Positions 33,800-45,359 of a DNA stretch of 64,000 bases are shown here, in pieces (position 1 is the first letter of the stretch; every line of letters starts with the position of its first letter). Source of the stretch: Fusarium oxysporum f. sp. lycopersici 4287. Taxonomy: Eukaryota; Ascomycota; Sordariomycetes; Hypocreales; Nectriaceae. Location of the stretch: the NCBI RefSeq assembly GCF_000149955.1, contig NC_030993.1, positions 1,786,515 to 1,850,514 of the forward strand. Reading direction: 5' to 3'. The position numbers were made by a program, and so were the translations under genes. The notes under the pieces are model-generated. The model was not told the DNA's origin, did not search any database, and saw nothing but the letters and a program-made list of their open reading frames with translations.

Positions 33800-36700
33800 A
33801 TGCTTGCCATTCAGTCTATGGAAGGCCCTCCTCGTCCACTTCCTGGCCCTCCTCCTCCCCTCGTCGGGCCAGAGCCTACTGAAGTTCGCCAACCAAAGCC
33901 CAAGACTCTACCCTGCAAGTACTGTAGCAAGCGGTTCAGGTTCGTTATCTGTTGTTGAACAAGAGTCAGAGTAGTATACTGATAAGATCTTCTAATGTTT
34001 AGACGTGTCGAACATGTTCAACGCCATGAGCGCACCCATACCAAGGAGAAGCCATTCTCATGTGGTTGGGATCGCTGCGGAAAGACATTCGGACGAAGGT
34101 ACGTTTATTCTAGTTACGCTATATACCCCGTCTCTCAGGCCGTCCCACCTGGCACTCATAAACAGTACTCACCACTCACTCATCCACACATTTTTCAAAT
34201 CTTGTCATCTCCGCTCGTCCTCTTTCTGTCTTTCCTTTAATGTGTCATCCCAGTTGGGGCTCTCCTGTCACTCCAGTTTTGTCGTCAAATACACATGCTT
34301 ACATGGATATTAGAGACCTCCTCGTTAGGCACGAGAAGCTCGTGCATTTAAATGAAGGTAGCAAGGACAACAACCGACCTAGGAAGTTATCGTCCAATAC
34401 ATCCTCGGCTTCACATAAGAGTTCCATCTCTGAAGGTCAGATAAGCAATGAGGCTCTTGGACAGCAACATCTAAATGTATCGCGACCTCCGCCACCACAA
34501 CAACCACTCCCGCAGCCACAACAGTTCCACCATGGTCCTCCACCAAATACCCAACAAGGCCCTCAGGATCCCCGGACTCAGCCCCGAACTGCAGCTTGTA
34601 ATCTTGACCTCCTCTCTGATGCAGCCCTTGCGAGCTCAGTGACACCTGTCCAGAGAAATGTCAATGCAGCGCCTCTTCCACCACATTCACCAGATTCCCG
34701 AAGAAAGAGTAGCTATGGAGAGTCCATCGTCGCATACACAACGGAGCGACCCCGGGAAGATCAGCCTCTGGGATCCGGATATGTGCCTCAACAACTCCCT
34801 ACTGGCTCCTACGATGATTATAACCCTTTCCTTGACGAGTTGACCTCGTCGTCACATTTCTTACCTCCAAATTTTGAAATCGAACAGCAGATGATGTATT
34901 CTCGGAGCCAAGGACCTTCTCAGAGAAGATCATCAAAATCGTCCTTTCTGCCAGGCCGCTTCCCTCCGATGCAAACTGAGGCCCGAGATCCTGCAGACCC
35001 TGCCGCTCGGGGTATCGACGAAGCAGCACGACAGTCAGCCCTTCGTATCTCAGTATCCGACCACACTGTGATTAAGAACAGGCTGGATGAGTTCTCGGCT
35101 GTTCTACCCAATGACTTTGTGTTCCCGTCCAGGCACACATTGACCAGATTCTTGGAAGGATATATCAGCGGACTTCACGAGCATCTGCCTTTCCTTCATC
35201 TTCCAACCTTTTCACCCGCCGAGGCCGCTCCCGAGTTGTTGCTTGCTATCCTTGCCGTGGGGGCCCAATATCGCTTTGAGAAGAATAGAGGCTATGCCCT
35301 TTGGTATGCTGCCAAGGCTGTCGCGATGGAGCAGATCCGAAGAAGGCGCATTTCGGAGGTTCACGCTTTATTACCGACTGCTTCTGCTTACAGTCCCCAT
35401 TCCACGAGGCCCTCGCCAAGTGCCACATATCGCCACTCGTTTGCATCTGCACAGTCAGAGCGACCTACAACACAGGATACTCACCGAGAGCCATAGTAAG
35501 TCTCATCTTGGTCTATATGAAGCTCAATTTTAACTGTGTTTAGTTCTCCAAATACTCCCCAGGCTCGGATTGAGACCATCCAAGCAGTTCTACTTCTATT
35601 CGCGGTCGGTCTTTGGGGTGTGCCAACTATCCTTCATGAAGCGTTATCACTGCAGAGCAATTTGGCAATTCTCATTCGAGAAGAAGGCCTTGTGGCGGAA
35701 GTCAACCAGAGTGCTGTTAACGACTGGGAAACCTGGATTCGACTGGAGACAGCCACAAGGACGAAGCTCGTTGCTTATTGCTTTTTTAATCTTTGCAGCA
35801 TTGCCTATAACATGCCGCCATTGTTGTTGACGTCCGAGTTGAACCTCTTGCTCCCTCAAAGAGGTAAGCTTTGGAGGGCTGAGACAGCTTGGCAATGGCA
35901 GGAAATGCGACAGTCGACGCCAATGATCGAGCTCACCCTGCATGACGCCTTCTCACGACTTTTTGGCAGAACAAATCAAGGACTTCCCCAACATTTGTCC
36001 TCACTGGGAAGCTATGTTCTCATCCACGCCCTCATCCAGCATATCTATCTGTTGAAGCAGACCTCTTTCGCAACTGGTCTGCCATATAACATTCACCGAA
36101 CCATGAAACCCGAAGATGTCGAGGAGGTTACGCAAGCACTGCGTGTATGGCAGACGAGTTTTGAAGATCAGCACCAGCTCAGGGCAGCGGAATCGGGACA
36201 TTACAACGCATCGGACTCGAATGTGGGAGGAACCTTGGATTACACGGCCACAGCGCTACTGCGACAAGCCTACATCCGACTCTATACCGATGTCACGCCC
36301 TCAACCGCGCTCGAGACCATGATGATCTCGCAGGTGGCTCTGCACATGTCGATTATGTGATAAGAGGGCGTCTGGTGTTGAGCAAGAACAAACGAGGAGA
36401 GCACAATGAAGATGGCCAGAAGCTGGATACCAGGCATGAGACACTGCAGTCCGGTGGGAAGAACCCATTGGATGTTTCCAGTCTGGTTTCTCAGAGTTCC
36501 AAAGCATACCCAGGCCGCGATGATAATGTCTTGACTTGATTGCTAACTCAATCTCATAGTGTGCAATTTTGAGTGTGCCATTTTAGTATCCAAGTGGCTA
36601 CTCACGATTGCGGCGATTGGGCCGCACGAGGCTCCCGCTTCACCCGAGGAGAAAAACCTATTGGATATGGTTGGACGGATGCTTGATGAGACTGAATTTG

Positions 36701-36939
36701 CGGTTCCGCCAATCGACCCATCTCTTTCGGGGCAGAACGAGGTGCCATCAAGCGACAGTGCTAAGTTGCGACAACTCGCTGTTGCAGTTGTGCGACTTTG
36801 GGCAGAGACTTTCAAGGGAACACATATCTTTGAGATTGTCAAGGTTATGGGCCAGAGTCTTGATGCATACGCTGATCTAATCGAGAAGCCGAGAGACAGA
36901 AGTCCGCCGGTTCGGTTGCTGGAGCCAAACATCAACTGA
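33800..36939 (+). CDS. C2H2 zinc-finger regulator with fungal-specific transcription factor domain; last junction unresolved
   Basis: Exons 33800-33939, 34003-34098, 34314-35495 and from 35544 on are clear; the introns are 63, 215 and 48 bp. Splicing assembles two fingers: CKYCSKRF..HVQRHERTH (C-x2-C-x12-H-x3-H) and CGWDRCGKTF..LLVRHEKLVH (C-x4-C-x12-H-x4-H). A Pro/Gln-rich linker follows, then the fungal_trans middle homology region (LTRFLEGYISGLHEHLPFLHLPTF..LLAILAVGAQYRFEKNRGYALWYAAKAVA). The last exon (36560-36939) encodes CNFECAILVSKWLLTIAAIGPHEAP to the stop. The exon-4 frame ends at TGA 36358, and no consensus donor before it has the phase needed for the strong acceptor at 36559 (GCTAACTCAATCTCATAG). 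A frameshift, an unrecognised exon or an unusual site is required. Target genes are unknown. Confidence 0.8.
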
Positions 36940-37845
36940 AAGGGTATCGACTGGAGGGGAGGCTAACAGGATAATATGACGACCAGCAATGGTACTGAAG
37001 GAAACGACAATCTTAGGGATTTCAGGCGTCTGGTTTGAGGGAATATGGACAACAGGCAAGATGCTAACACGCCATCTATTGAAAGATGCCGGTCCTGGCT
37101 GGGAAAACGAGGGATATCATGATATGGGTTATTGTATACATACGGCGTTTTATGGATGACTTGTTGTGTCAATTGATTGGAAAGGCATATTTTGAAGAAG
37201 TTGGCGTTTGATATGAAGGGCAGAAGAGGGTCCAGTGGCTTCAATGCCAGCTACAGTAGTGATTATAAGAGAGAGCTTTTTATTCTGCGAATCTTCTGGA
37301 GATCACTCACCTTCCATGTAACACGAGATGTGAAGCAAGGCTTAAGAGAAGACAAGACCACAAGAGCCATGCTAGCCATTTATGACGAGACTAAAACGAT
37401 CTAAAATTGTGACACCCTGAGATTCTGTTTAAATCTTGAGTTTCTCCAAGATCAGTCTGCAACGGTTGGATTGACTATTCCCCGCAAAATTCAAAGATGT
37501 AAGATCCATCTTGGATTGAGTTGAATGCAAGATCCACATCCACATGTGAAGAAAAAGGAGGGGCCGAGCCGACTCATTCAAGCTAAGAGCGTGGGGAAAT
37601 TAGTGGAGACCAACGTGCATCATACCTCGGCACCTTTTAAGGGACATACCGAGCGAGAATGGTCACGTACGCACGTCTTTGGACAAGCAGCCTCGGGCCA
37701 TTTTCTTTGACTTATTTCTTGTTTGAGCTTGATAATATATCATAGACATAGATACCATAGACGTAGAATTTCTGCCACTCTTCTCTTCTTTCACTTCATC
37801 TTTAGTCATTTCTTCACCACCAAGAACCATCAGCCATCAGCAATC
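36940..37845. other. Intergenic region upstream of the nitronate monooxygenase
   Basis: About 900 bp between same-strand genes. No ORF is convincing. The last 100 bp are pyrimidine-rich promoter/leader sequence. Confidence 0.5.
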
Positions 37846-38942
37846 ATGCCTTTTGCGACAGAACTCACCAAGCGACTCGGCATTAGAGGTCTGTACACCC
37901 AATCCCATAGCCTCGACTCTCATACTGACCATCTCCAGTGCCCGTCGTCCAAGGCGGTATGATGCACGTAGGCACCGCCGACCTCGCCTCAGCCGTCTCC
38001 AATGCCGGCGGCTTGGGCATCATCACTGCCCTCATCTTCCCCACGCCCGAAGACCTGCGCAAGGAGATCCAACGCTGCCGTACCCTCACCAAGAACCCCT
38101 TCGGTGTCAATATCACCCTTCTTCCCGCCATGGTGCCCCCGAACTACGCCGCCTACGCTCAGGCTATCATCGACGAGGGAATCAAGGTCGTCGAGACGGC
38201 AGGAAACTCTCCCGGCCCTGTTATTTCGCAGTTGAAGAAGGCCGGCATCATTGTTCTTCACAAGTGCACCACGATTCGCCATGCCCAGAGCGCCGTTAAG
38301 CTTGGCGTCGATTTCCTCAGTATCGACGGTTTTGAGTGCGGTGGACACGTTGGCGAGAGCGACATTACAAACTTTATCCTGCTCAGCAAGGCCCGTCAAA
38401 CTCTCGGTGTTCCCTTCATCGCCAGTGGTGGCTTCGCTGATGGTTACGGACTCGCAGCCGCGCTATGCCTCGGCGCTTCTGGAGTCAACATGGGAACGCG
38501 ATTCATGTGCACGGTCGAAGCTCCAGTGCACCAGAAGGTCAAGGAGGAGATTGTGCGCGCGGACGAGACCGACACGACACTTCTCATGCGCAGATGGAGA
38601 AACACTACCCGACTCTTCAAGAACAAGGTTGCCCTGGAGGCTCTCGAGGTCGAGAAGAAGAGTGAGAAGGGCGAGTTTGCCGAGATTGCGCCGTTTGTGA
38701 GCGGTAAGCGAGGAAAGGAGGTCTTTGTGAACGGCGATACTGAATACGGCGTAAGTTTATACCTTGAGCTGAGACGAGGATGCGATGACTAACACAGCTC
38801 GCAGGTTTGGACAACTGGCCAGGTTATCGGCTTGATTCATGATATTCCTACATGCGATGTCCTTGTTCACAGAATTGAGAAGGAGGCGGAGACAGCGTTG
38901 AAAGAGAGACTCGCGCTTCTGGTGCCCGAGTCAAAGTTATAG
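37846..38942 (+). CDS. Nitronate monooxygenase (2-nitropropane dioxygenase family)
   Basis: Three exons (37846-37888, 37939-38750, 38805-38942) give 330 residues; the introns are 50 and 54 bp. The FMN-binding TIM-barrel opens with VPVVQGGMMHVGTADLASAVSNAGGLGII. The active-site block GFECGGHVGESD puts the presumed catalytic His near residue 150, as in the Neurospora-type enzyme. The phosphate-binding end of the barrel is FIASGGFADGYGLAAALCLGASGVNMGTRF. The enzyme oxidises propionate-3-nitronate and related nitroalkane anions, with a likely detoxifying role. The protein ends in SKL, a perfect PTS1, so peroxisomal import is expected. It is convergent with the F-box gene, only 160 bp away. Confidence 0.93.
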
Positions 38943-39102
38943 AGCTAGAGGATACTAGACTTGCGAGATTTTGTTTAGAACTTGTATAAAGATATGCTGT
39001 TTATGTTTATTGAAGAAAGAATTGCAAGCGATTTTAAAAACCGTGCCCTGTCTATGAATGAGTATGCTCTCTCTAATTCTATACACACGCGTCTTCGAAA
39101 TC

Positions 39103-40972
39103 CTATGGTCTATGAAACGCATAGTCCAAACGGTGTCTCTTTTCCTCATCTGATAATTCTATTCGTTTTCGAGGTCGAGGCTGCTGGACGACGAGCTCTG
39201 GAACACCGCGATTATCGAGGGACCATTCCTTCGTCTGGGTGAGGCTCACGCCCGTCTCAATCAGCGAGATTTTGCCCCCGGGTCTTCCCATGCTCCAATC
39301 TGTTGGTGTAGTTCGTTGGCTATGATTATGCACCGTGTCCTCCGTGAGATGGAGATTCATCTCGAGAATGGCACCGCGAACGCCACAGTATATGGTATCT
39401 GAAAGATCAGATGACTTGGCCAGACAATAGATCCTGTCATATGTGGAACTGCCAATATGAATGGTAGCGTCGGGACGCCAGTAGTTTCGTCTTGAAGCTC
39501 CATGCCAGTAACACAACACCCCGTTTTGAGAATCACATTTCTGCGGTTGATGCTCTGGCGCCCATCCTTGCTTCATAATGTGATCATCCTTCTGGCTGGG
39601 AAAGGGCCATTGTGGCGAGCATGGAAGAGCAGTTGTGTGATGATATGGCTTTGGGTACCTGAAGTCAAATAGACGGATATCCGGTGCTGTGTTACTGCCG
39701 GATACGAAACGCTCTGTACCATACACAAGGAGAGAACTACCTGCTTGGTAGGGTTGAAAGCGATCACGGTATACTGCGTCTTGTGGTGAGGGTGTTCGGA
39801 TATCTAGAAGTCTGAATAAGGGGTTAACAGCCGACAATAAGTCTGATGAGATAAACTTGCCTATATGTGCCATCGTCCCATGCACTCAAAAGGAGATCTT
39901 CACTTCCCCCTCTAACGGGCTCGATTGCTCGAACTGTGGTCTTCTCACTGACTCCCCCACTTACCAACCTCGAAGCATCGTCTACGTACATAGAGTTACT
40001 ATGAGCGTTGAAGAATTGTAAGCCGGCCGGTGTGAGCTGCCCCCAACGTAGAGGATTTCGAGTTCCGCCTAGAGCGCAAGCCATGATATCTTTGCTCATG
40101 AACTTGGTGCTGCGCAGGAGTGACGCTTCATCTGCGGGACTGGCTTTGGAGAATTCATGGTAATCCAAAGGGCTCAGTACTTGGTCATCTGACACACTGA
40201 GATTGTACAGAGTCAGAACCGAGCCTTTCCCGCTTGCCAGGAGATTCGTCTCGGGATGCCACTGTAGAGATGAGACTGCCACTTGACCTGGGGATTTCCT
40301 CATAGGATCGGAAGCGTGGTTTAGAAGTGCCTCGTCCGCTGGGCTCAAGTGTCTTGCGACTGCTGCAAACTCGTCCTTGCCACAGTGTATGCTGATGTCT
40401 CCATTGGCCCTCCCGACAATAACATTGGGTATACCGTCATTCTCTGTGACAGACGTTGCTGTGACATCTCCAGTCCCAGCCCGATATCCATGATCATGGC
40501 CCCCGATCTGATGCCAGGTATCTTGCTGTCCATCAACAGGTTTTATGCGAACCATGAGATTCTCGCCCACGCCGGCAGCAATAACCTCATTCTTCAGCGA
40601 CGACATAAGCCGCGCATCGAGAACAGAATGGAACAGCACTGACTGGCTTCCAGCAACTCGACGCTGGAATCTCTCTGGCTGATTCTTCTTTTCATGCAAC
40701 ACATTGACCCAGAAACCGCGCTTCTCCCAGCAGCGATCCAGGTACGTTGCACGATCTGCAATAGAACTCCAGCGAGTCCCTGAGTCTGTAGCTATTTGCA
40801 GGGAGGGGAACCGGGTCTTGACGAAGGTACGCCAGCCATCTTGGCGTATGAGACTCTGGAGATGCTTCGTCAAGGCGGAAACGTGAGCTACGTCACGAGC
40901 TGTGTCGAGATGCTCGACAATATCGAGAACAATATCATCTGGAAGACTTGCCAGAGATGTTCCATCCATCAT
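39103..40972 (-). CDS. F-box protein with WD-like repeats
   Basis: Two exons on the minus strand, 40972-39861 and 39811-39103, give 606 residues. The 49-bp intron starts GCAAGT, a GC-AG intron; only this donor keeps the frame, giving WDDGTYR-LLDIRTPSP. Residues about 7-55 form an F-box (LASLPDDIVLDIVEHLDTARDVAHVSALTK..). The rest carries propeller-like segments: SSLQWHPETNLLASGKGSVLTLYNL, LLLSAWDDGTYRLLDIR and TAPDIRLFDFRYP. F-box proteins recruit substrates to SCF ubiquitin ligases; the propeller would bind the substrate, whose identity is unknown. It is convergent with the nitronate monooxygenase gene. Confidence 0.85.
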
Positions 40973-41965
40973 AGTTTCATTTCGCCCGAGACTTTTTATG
41001 TGGTTATGAAGTGATGCAGTTTTACCCTGATCTGGCTTGTAGCAGTATTTTCGGGTTTATCGAGTTTTGAAGTTTGTCTTTAACTGATATAAACAGATTG
41101 AGTGATCTTGATTCTGTTCTAGTTCGGTTTTATAACATGAAAGATTTTGAATGAGGAAGAGGAAAAAAAGCTTATACGACTCTAACAGTGAGTCAGCCAG
41201 TGCTTACTGGTGGTGCCTGCCTAATATTAGTTTCATGTCGTTGAAAATGGAGCGTCATAGCGGGTCTAGGTAGTAGGTACGTACTTCGTACATAATAAAC
41301 CTATCAGCCTCTACCTCCAACCTACTAATTCAATATGCTTCAACCTCATTCTCTCTGTCACTGACCTACTTCAGGTCTATAATGCTCATTGCAGGCGAAT
41401 TTGTTTGTATGATGATATCTCATTCTGCGTCTCAAACCATACAAGTATTTAATAAAAGACCCAAAATCATAAACCGCCAAAACATTCGTTGTCGTCAACA
41501 AGCAAGAAGCTGCAAGCCGCAGATACAAAGACCGTAAATATATGTCATGTGCAGGAGAAAACACCCCAAACAACCCTGTCGTCGTCCTTCGATACGAAGT
41601 TCTGTAAGGCACAAGCCTTGAGTTGGACATGGCAAAGCCAAAAACTGCAACATCTCGACCGCAATCAGAAAGGACTACGTATAGATTGATAATGAAACCA
41701 GATAAGAAAAATGTAAAGGACGCAAAGTCAAAGACAGGACAAAACGGGAGGAGTCTCTGAGCTACACGGCTCCGAGCCACCTCCACGCCTAACAATAACT
41801 TGGACCATTTTGAGAGCCTCTGGCTACTGGGCCTGGTGAGGATCTTCGATAACGTATAAAACTTGGCCATGGGTTGAAATTTTGCAATTTAACCATGGTG
41901 TACTGCACGGAAGCTTCACCTATCTCTGGTGTTTCACGTGGAGTTTGAATAGATCTCTTAAGAAT
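40973..41965. other. Intergenic region between tandem minus-strand genes
   Basis: About 1 kb. A 170-codon minus-strand frame (41358-41870) has no domain-like content and probably lies in the 3' UTR of the next gene. A CTAGGTAGTAGGTACGTACTTCGTAC run lies around 41268-41292. Confidence 0.45.
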
Positions 41966-43138
41966 CTATCGTTGACCCTGGTAGCCAACTCGTGGGTAGG
42001 CCTGCTCGATTTTGCCAACCCAATCACGGCCCAGGGTCATATGAACCCCATCCTCACCCCTGAAGTCATCGTATACGACAAAGTATACTCGAGTAGGAGG
42101 GAATGGGAGGTGATGAGACTCGAACTCTATCCCGGCGTACAAGATTTGTTCGATGTTGATTAATGCACCATTGGGACATTGAGTCTTTCTGCCGATTCCT
42201 GGTGGGAGACTTATGACTTGTATAGGAGATGAACGTTGGAGTATATCAACATAGCTCTGGGCTATGAAGTTGAAGTTCGACCTGCCGTCGAATTCGATCA
42301 CTTGGCGGGTTGAATAGCCGCCATCATATGTTACTTTGACCAGGTTCAACTCCTGTCCAGCAGAAGAAGAAGAGGAGGTATCGGGGGCAGGTGGTGGTAG
42401 TCCTTGCTGAACGTCTTGTCCCATGTTTAAAGGCCAAGCAAGGCCGGAGGGATTACCAAAGTCTTGGGTGTGTACTAGAGGGCTCTGAATAGAGGGAGCA
42501 CTAGGAGGTATATTAGTAAAACGTAAGTACTAAAGGTATTAAAGCACGAACCCAAAGTCAGCCCAGGATGTGGTCTGTGTTGGCTCTGACAGGAGAAAGT
42601 GGTCATTGATATCGGTCTCCAAGCCCGATACTTGGGTGATAGAGGAGGTAAAACTGGGAGCAGTGTACTGGATGTCCTCTTCCGATATTGGTAATAAATA
42701 TGGCTCAAAATAGGGAGCCGACGTAGCGAGAGTATTGTATCCCAAAGGACAAAAGGTTTGTGCCTGAGATTGACCCTCAGGGTCGACGGCAATGATATTG
42801 GACTCGTCAATATTGCTGTTGTTTGCAGCAATGAGCGTCTGATTCTGAACTCCTGGGCTTTCGACGTTGCTCCCTAAGAGAGCGCTCGGTGCTTCTGGTA
42901 ACAGATTTGTTTCTGAAGCCACGGCTGTGAGTCTTTCTGCTTCGGAAGACGTCGAAGGCTTTGCTACCGATGACGATGATGCTGATGCTTGGGGACGTGA
43001 CCTTCGCTTCTTCTCCTTCTCTACCTTCTGTAGCTCAGTGCGTGAAGGCTTCACACGTTTCTCCAGACGTCCACGCAGGAGACCCTTACAACTTTTTCTC
43101 AACGATATCTTTTTGGGGTAATGTGATCGCACCGGCAT
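41966..43138 (-). CDS. Unknown protein with a degenerate retropepsin-like C-terminal domain
   Basis: Two exons, 43138-42552 and 42500-41966, give 373 residues. The 51-bp intron is GTTCGT..TACTAAT..CCTAG and the spliced join reads SWADFG-APSIQSPLV. The N-terminus is very basic (RSHYPKKISLRKSCKGLLRGRLEKR..EKEKKRRSR), a likely nuclear or nucleic-acid-binding tail. The middle is Ser/Asn-rich and low in structure. The last 130 residues resemble the single-domain aspartic protease fold common in fungal genomes: VIEFDGRSNFNFIAQSYVDIL sits where family members have D[ST]GA.xN.I, and FVVYDDFRGEDGVHMTLGRDWV resembles the closing FxVxD..LLGRDFI segment. The catalytic triplet is not intact, so a binding rather than proteolytic role is inferred. 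Remote similarity only. Confidence 0.6.
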
Positions 43139-44336
43139 GGCAACATTGATACTTGTCTTCGCCGTGATGAGGTTTAAGTATGCCCAGTAAGTCAGAATTT
43201 CGACAACACCTAGAAGAAGATCAAGCCAGTAGAGAAGGGAGAAGTCTCAAGTCACCGCGAGGACTCCAAGCAACCACTGTTGGGCAAAATGAAAGAAGAG
43301 AAGCAGCGGAGTAGATTATTCAGGCTTCACATTAGGGCCTCAATCCCTGATATTATCATGCGCTAGATCAGTTGAGCCTCATCAAGTACCGACAAGAACA
43401 TGGATGGCAGTACTATGATGGGAATTTACATGGCCGATACGTGGAAGAGAAAACCACAAAGACAACGCTCACCCAGCCAGACGAGCCACTGCACAGCTGT
43501 GATATACCGTAGCCAGGAGGACCATGTTCACCCATACGGAAGCGACATCCTCTTTCATCCCACCCTGGCTGCAGAATCAAGGAACCATGCTATTATGCAG
43601 TCATCTGGTTCAGTGAGCGATATCGAGCCGTGGTTGGCCGAGTTGGTCAAGTAAAGCATTACTTGAACAATGACAAAGTGAGAATAGCAGCAGGAGGACA
43701 GACACGATGATATACAAGGGTTCTATAGGTCAGACAACTGTGAGGGTGGTCCCTATTTAGGGAATTGTAACTTTGGAAGCTGAGGCTTGATGGGGGTTAT
43801 ATCACCAGTGACGTCTCGCTGCCCATACGAAAGTCCAGACTCGAGGACTCAAGCACCTCACTTTGTATTTCACACTTTGTCTTCTGCATTAGCTCCGTAG
43901 TCTGATGTGATTTATGCAATGTGATATCGGTGAATGTGACAACTCACAGGTGGGTGACTACGTGGCTTTCTCAATCGGAAATCCCCAATTCCACAATCAC
44001 TCTCAGCCTGATTTGATCCAAGACAGCAATACTGATCAAAATGCTTCACGTTATGCATCCTTCACTTATGTTACCAGGCGTTGGTATACTGGACTTGGCT
44101 AGTACCAGTCATTTCCCATAAGTGTTCAGCCTGCTTTTTACAATATTAAAAGGTCAATTCAACTCCCTTTACTAACCTCGGTCCCGGCTGACTGCCGTGA
44201 TGTGTCTGACATTGGAGCCTCACTCAATATTGCCTACAAGTCTTGGACCACTTCCACCCTCATATCCCCTCTGGGGCTACTCACTCGTTTCAGAACAGGA
44301 CCTCGAATATACTCTCCTACACGCTGAGTCGAAGAA
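43139..44336. other. Shared upstream region of the retropepsin-like pair
   Basis: About 1.2 kb between divergent start codons. An 84-codon ORF at 43400-43654 (ending DIEPWLAELVK) and a 62-codon ORF at 43914-44102 are present but have no recognisable content. The region probably holds both promoters. Confidence 0.45.
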
Positions 44337-45359
44337 ATGCCGGATCTTTTCACTCAACAAGTGATCATTAACTGCTGGTCAGTTTCTGCCAACGATCCCA
44401 ACCTCTCTAAGCGGAAGAACAAGTCCCAGAGCCCTCTACAAATCAGTGCCATACTCTGCGGCAGAGACTACGGCCTCATTTCCAAAAATATAGTAGAGAA
44501 GCTTTTGGGTACAAGTGAGAAGCATACTTCTGGGCTCCCTTCCGTGGTAGAAATCTCCTGGACCCTATCTGGTTCTGAGCAGGACTTGGAGACGAGCCAG
44601 GTTCGTGTCATTCCTGGGCTAGAGCAAGACCTCGTACTTGGTGATAATACCGAGGAATTGTATCAGAGTGTCCACCTTACTCCCCCATCACATTCCCAGG
44701 GATCTAAAGCAGAAGAGCATGGGCCAAGTACTTCTTGTCCAGAAGCCCTGCCCTTCCAATTCAACACCTCGGAAGACTTTAAGAGTCAAGGCATCATCCC
44801 CAAGAATCAACAATCTCAAGAAATTCTCAAGCAGCTATTGGGTCGCTGCCGCACAAGAGCCCAAAGCCCTCTCCCCCACCACAAAACCGTAGCTTCAGAG
44901 CCAGAACAACCCGAAGGACCATCAAAAATTAGCACTGACTCCTTGTGCGGATCTTTTGATATCTCCTCCAACACATCTGATTCAGATGGGAAATGGATCA
45001 TGCCGCCCAACGACAAATTGCACAGAGAGAGGACTTCCTCGCTGCAGCCTTCGGATACTGATAGTCTGGTCGACCCCAGTGAAGACGTTGCCTGGGAAGT
45101 ATCAACTGAAGCATCTCAAGCTCTTTCTCAAAGTTTCCAATTCCATGGTTGGTCTCTGGTAGACACAGCCTCAGCAGATACCCATCCAAGTACCCCTGAA
45201 TGGGTGGAAGACCAAAACATTACCCATGAGTCTCAGAACGATGATTTCGCCACGCACCCAGGCCACCGTTTCTGGGAATGGGACGTCGAGAGGCAGCTTT
45301 GGCGTCGAAAGGGTCAAAACGGATCGGACGAGAGAGATTGGTTTGAAATCATTCAATAA
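44337..45359 (+). CDS. Unknown protein with a degenerate retropepsin-like N-terminal domain
   Basis: A single exon of 340 residues. Residues about 35-105 fit the retropepsin-like pattern: LQISAILCGRDYGLISKNIVEKLLG aligns with the active-site loop LLDTGADxNLISxxxVxxL, and the segment from VVEISWTLSGSE to VRVIPGLEQDLVLGDN matches the flap-to-C-terminal WxxxG..xVxxxxxxDLLLG pattern. The catalytic Asp-Thr/Ser-Gly is replaced by Leu-Cys-Gly. The middle is Ser/Pro/Gln-rich. The C-terminus is HRFWEWDVERQLWRRK, a Trp-rich tail seen in many fungal proteins of this kind (from memory). It is divergent from the similar protein at 41966-43138 and convergent with MED13. Function is unknown; the resemblance is remote. 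Confidence 0.6.
   Translation: MPDLFTQQVIINCWSVSANDPNLSKRKNKSQSPLQISAILCGRDYGLISKNIVEKLLGTSEKHTSGLPSVVEISWTLSGSEQDLETSQVRVIPGLEQDLVLGDNTEELYQSVHLTPPSHSQGSKAEEHGPSTSCPEALPFQFNTSEDFKSQGIIPKNQQSQEILKQLLGRCRTRAQSPLPHHKTVASEPEQPEGPSKISTDSLCGSFDISSNTSDSDGKWIMPPNDKLHRERTSSLQPSDTDSLVDPSEDVAWEVSTEASQALSQSFQFHGWSLVDTASADTHPSTPEWVEDQNITHESQNDDFATHPGHRFWEWDVERQLWRRKGQNGSDERDWFEIIQ

Noticed and set aside
41358..41870. 170-codon minus-strand ORF downstream of the retropepsin-like gene
   Set aside because: The translation has no recognisable pattern and lies where the 3' UTR of the 41966-43138 gene is expected.
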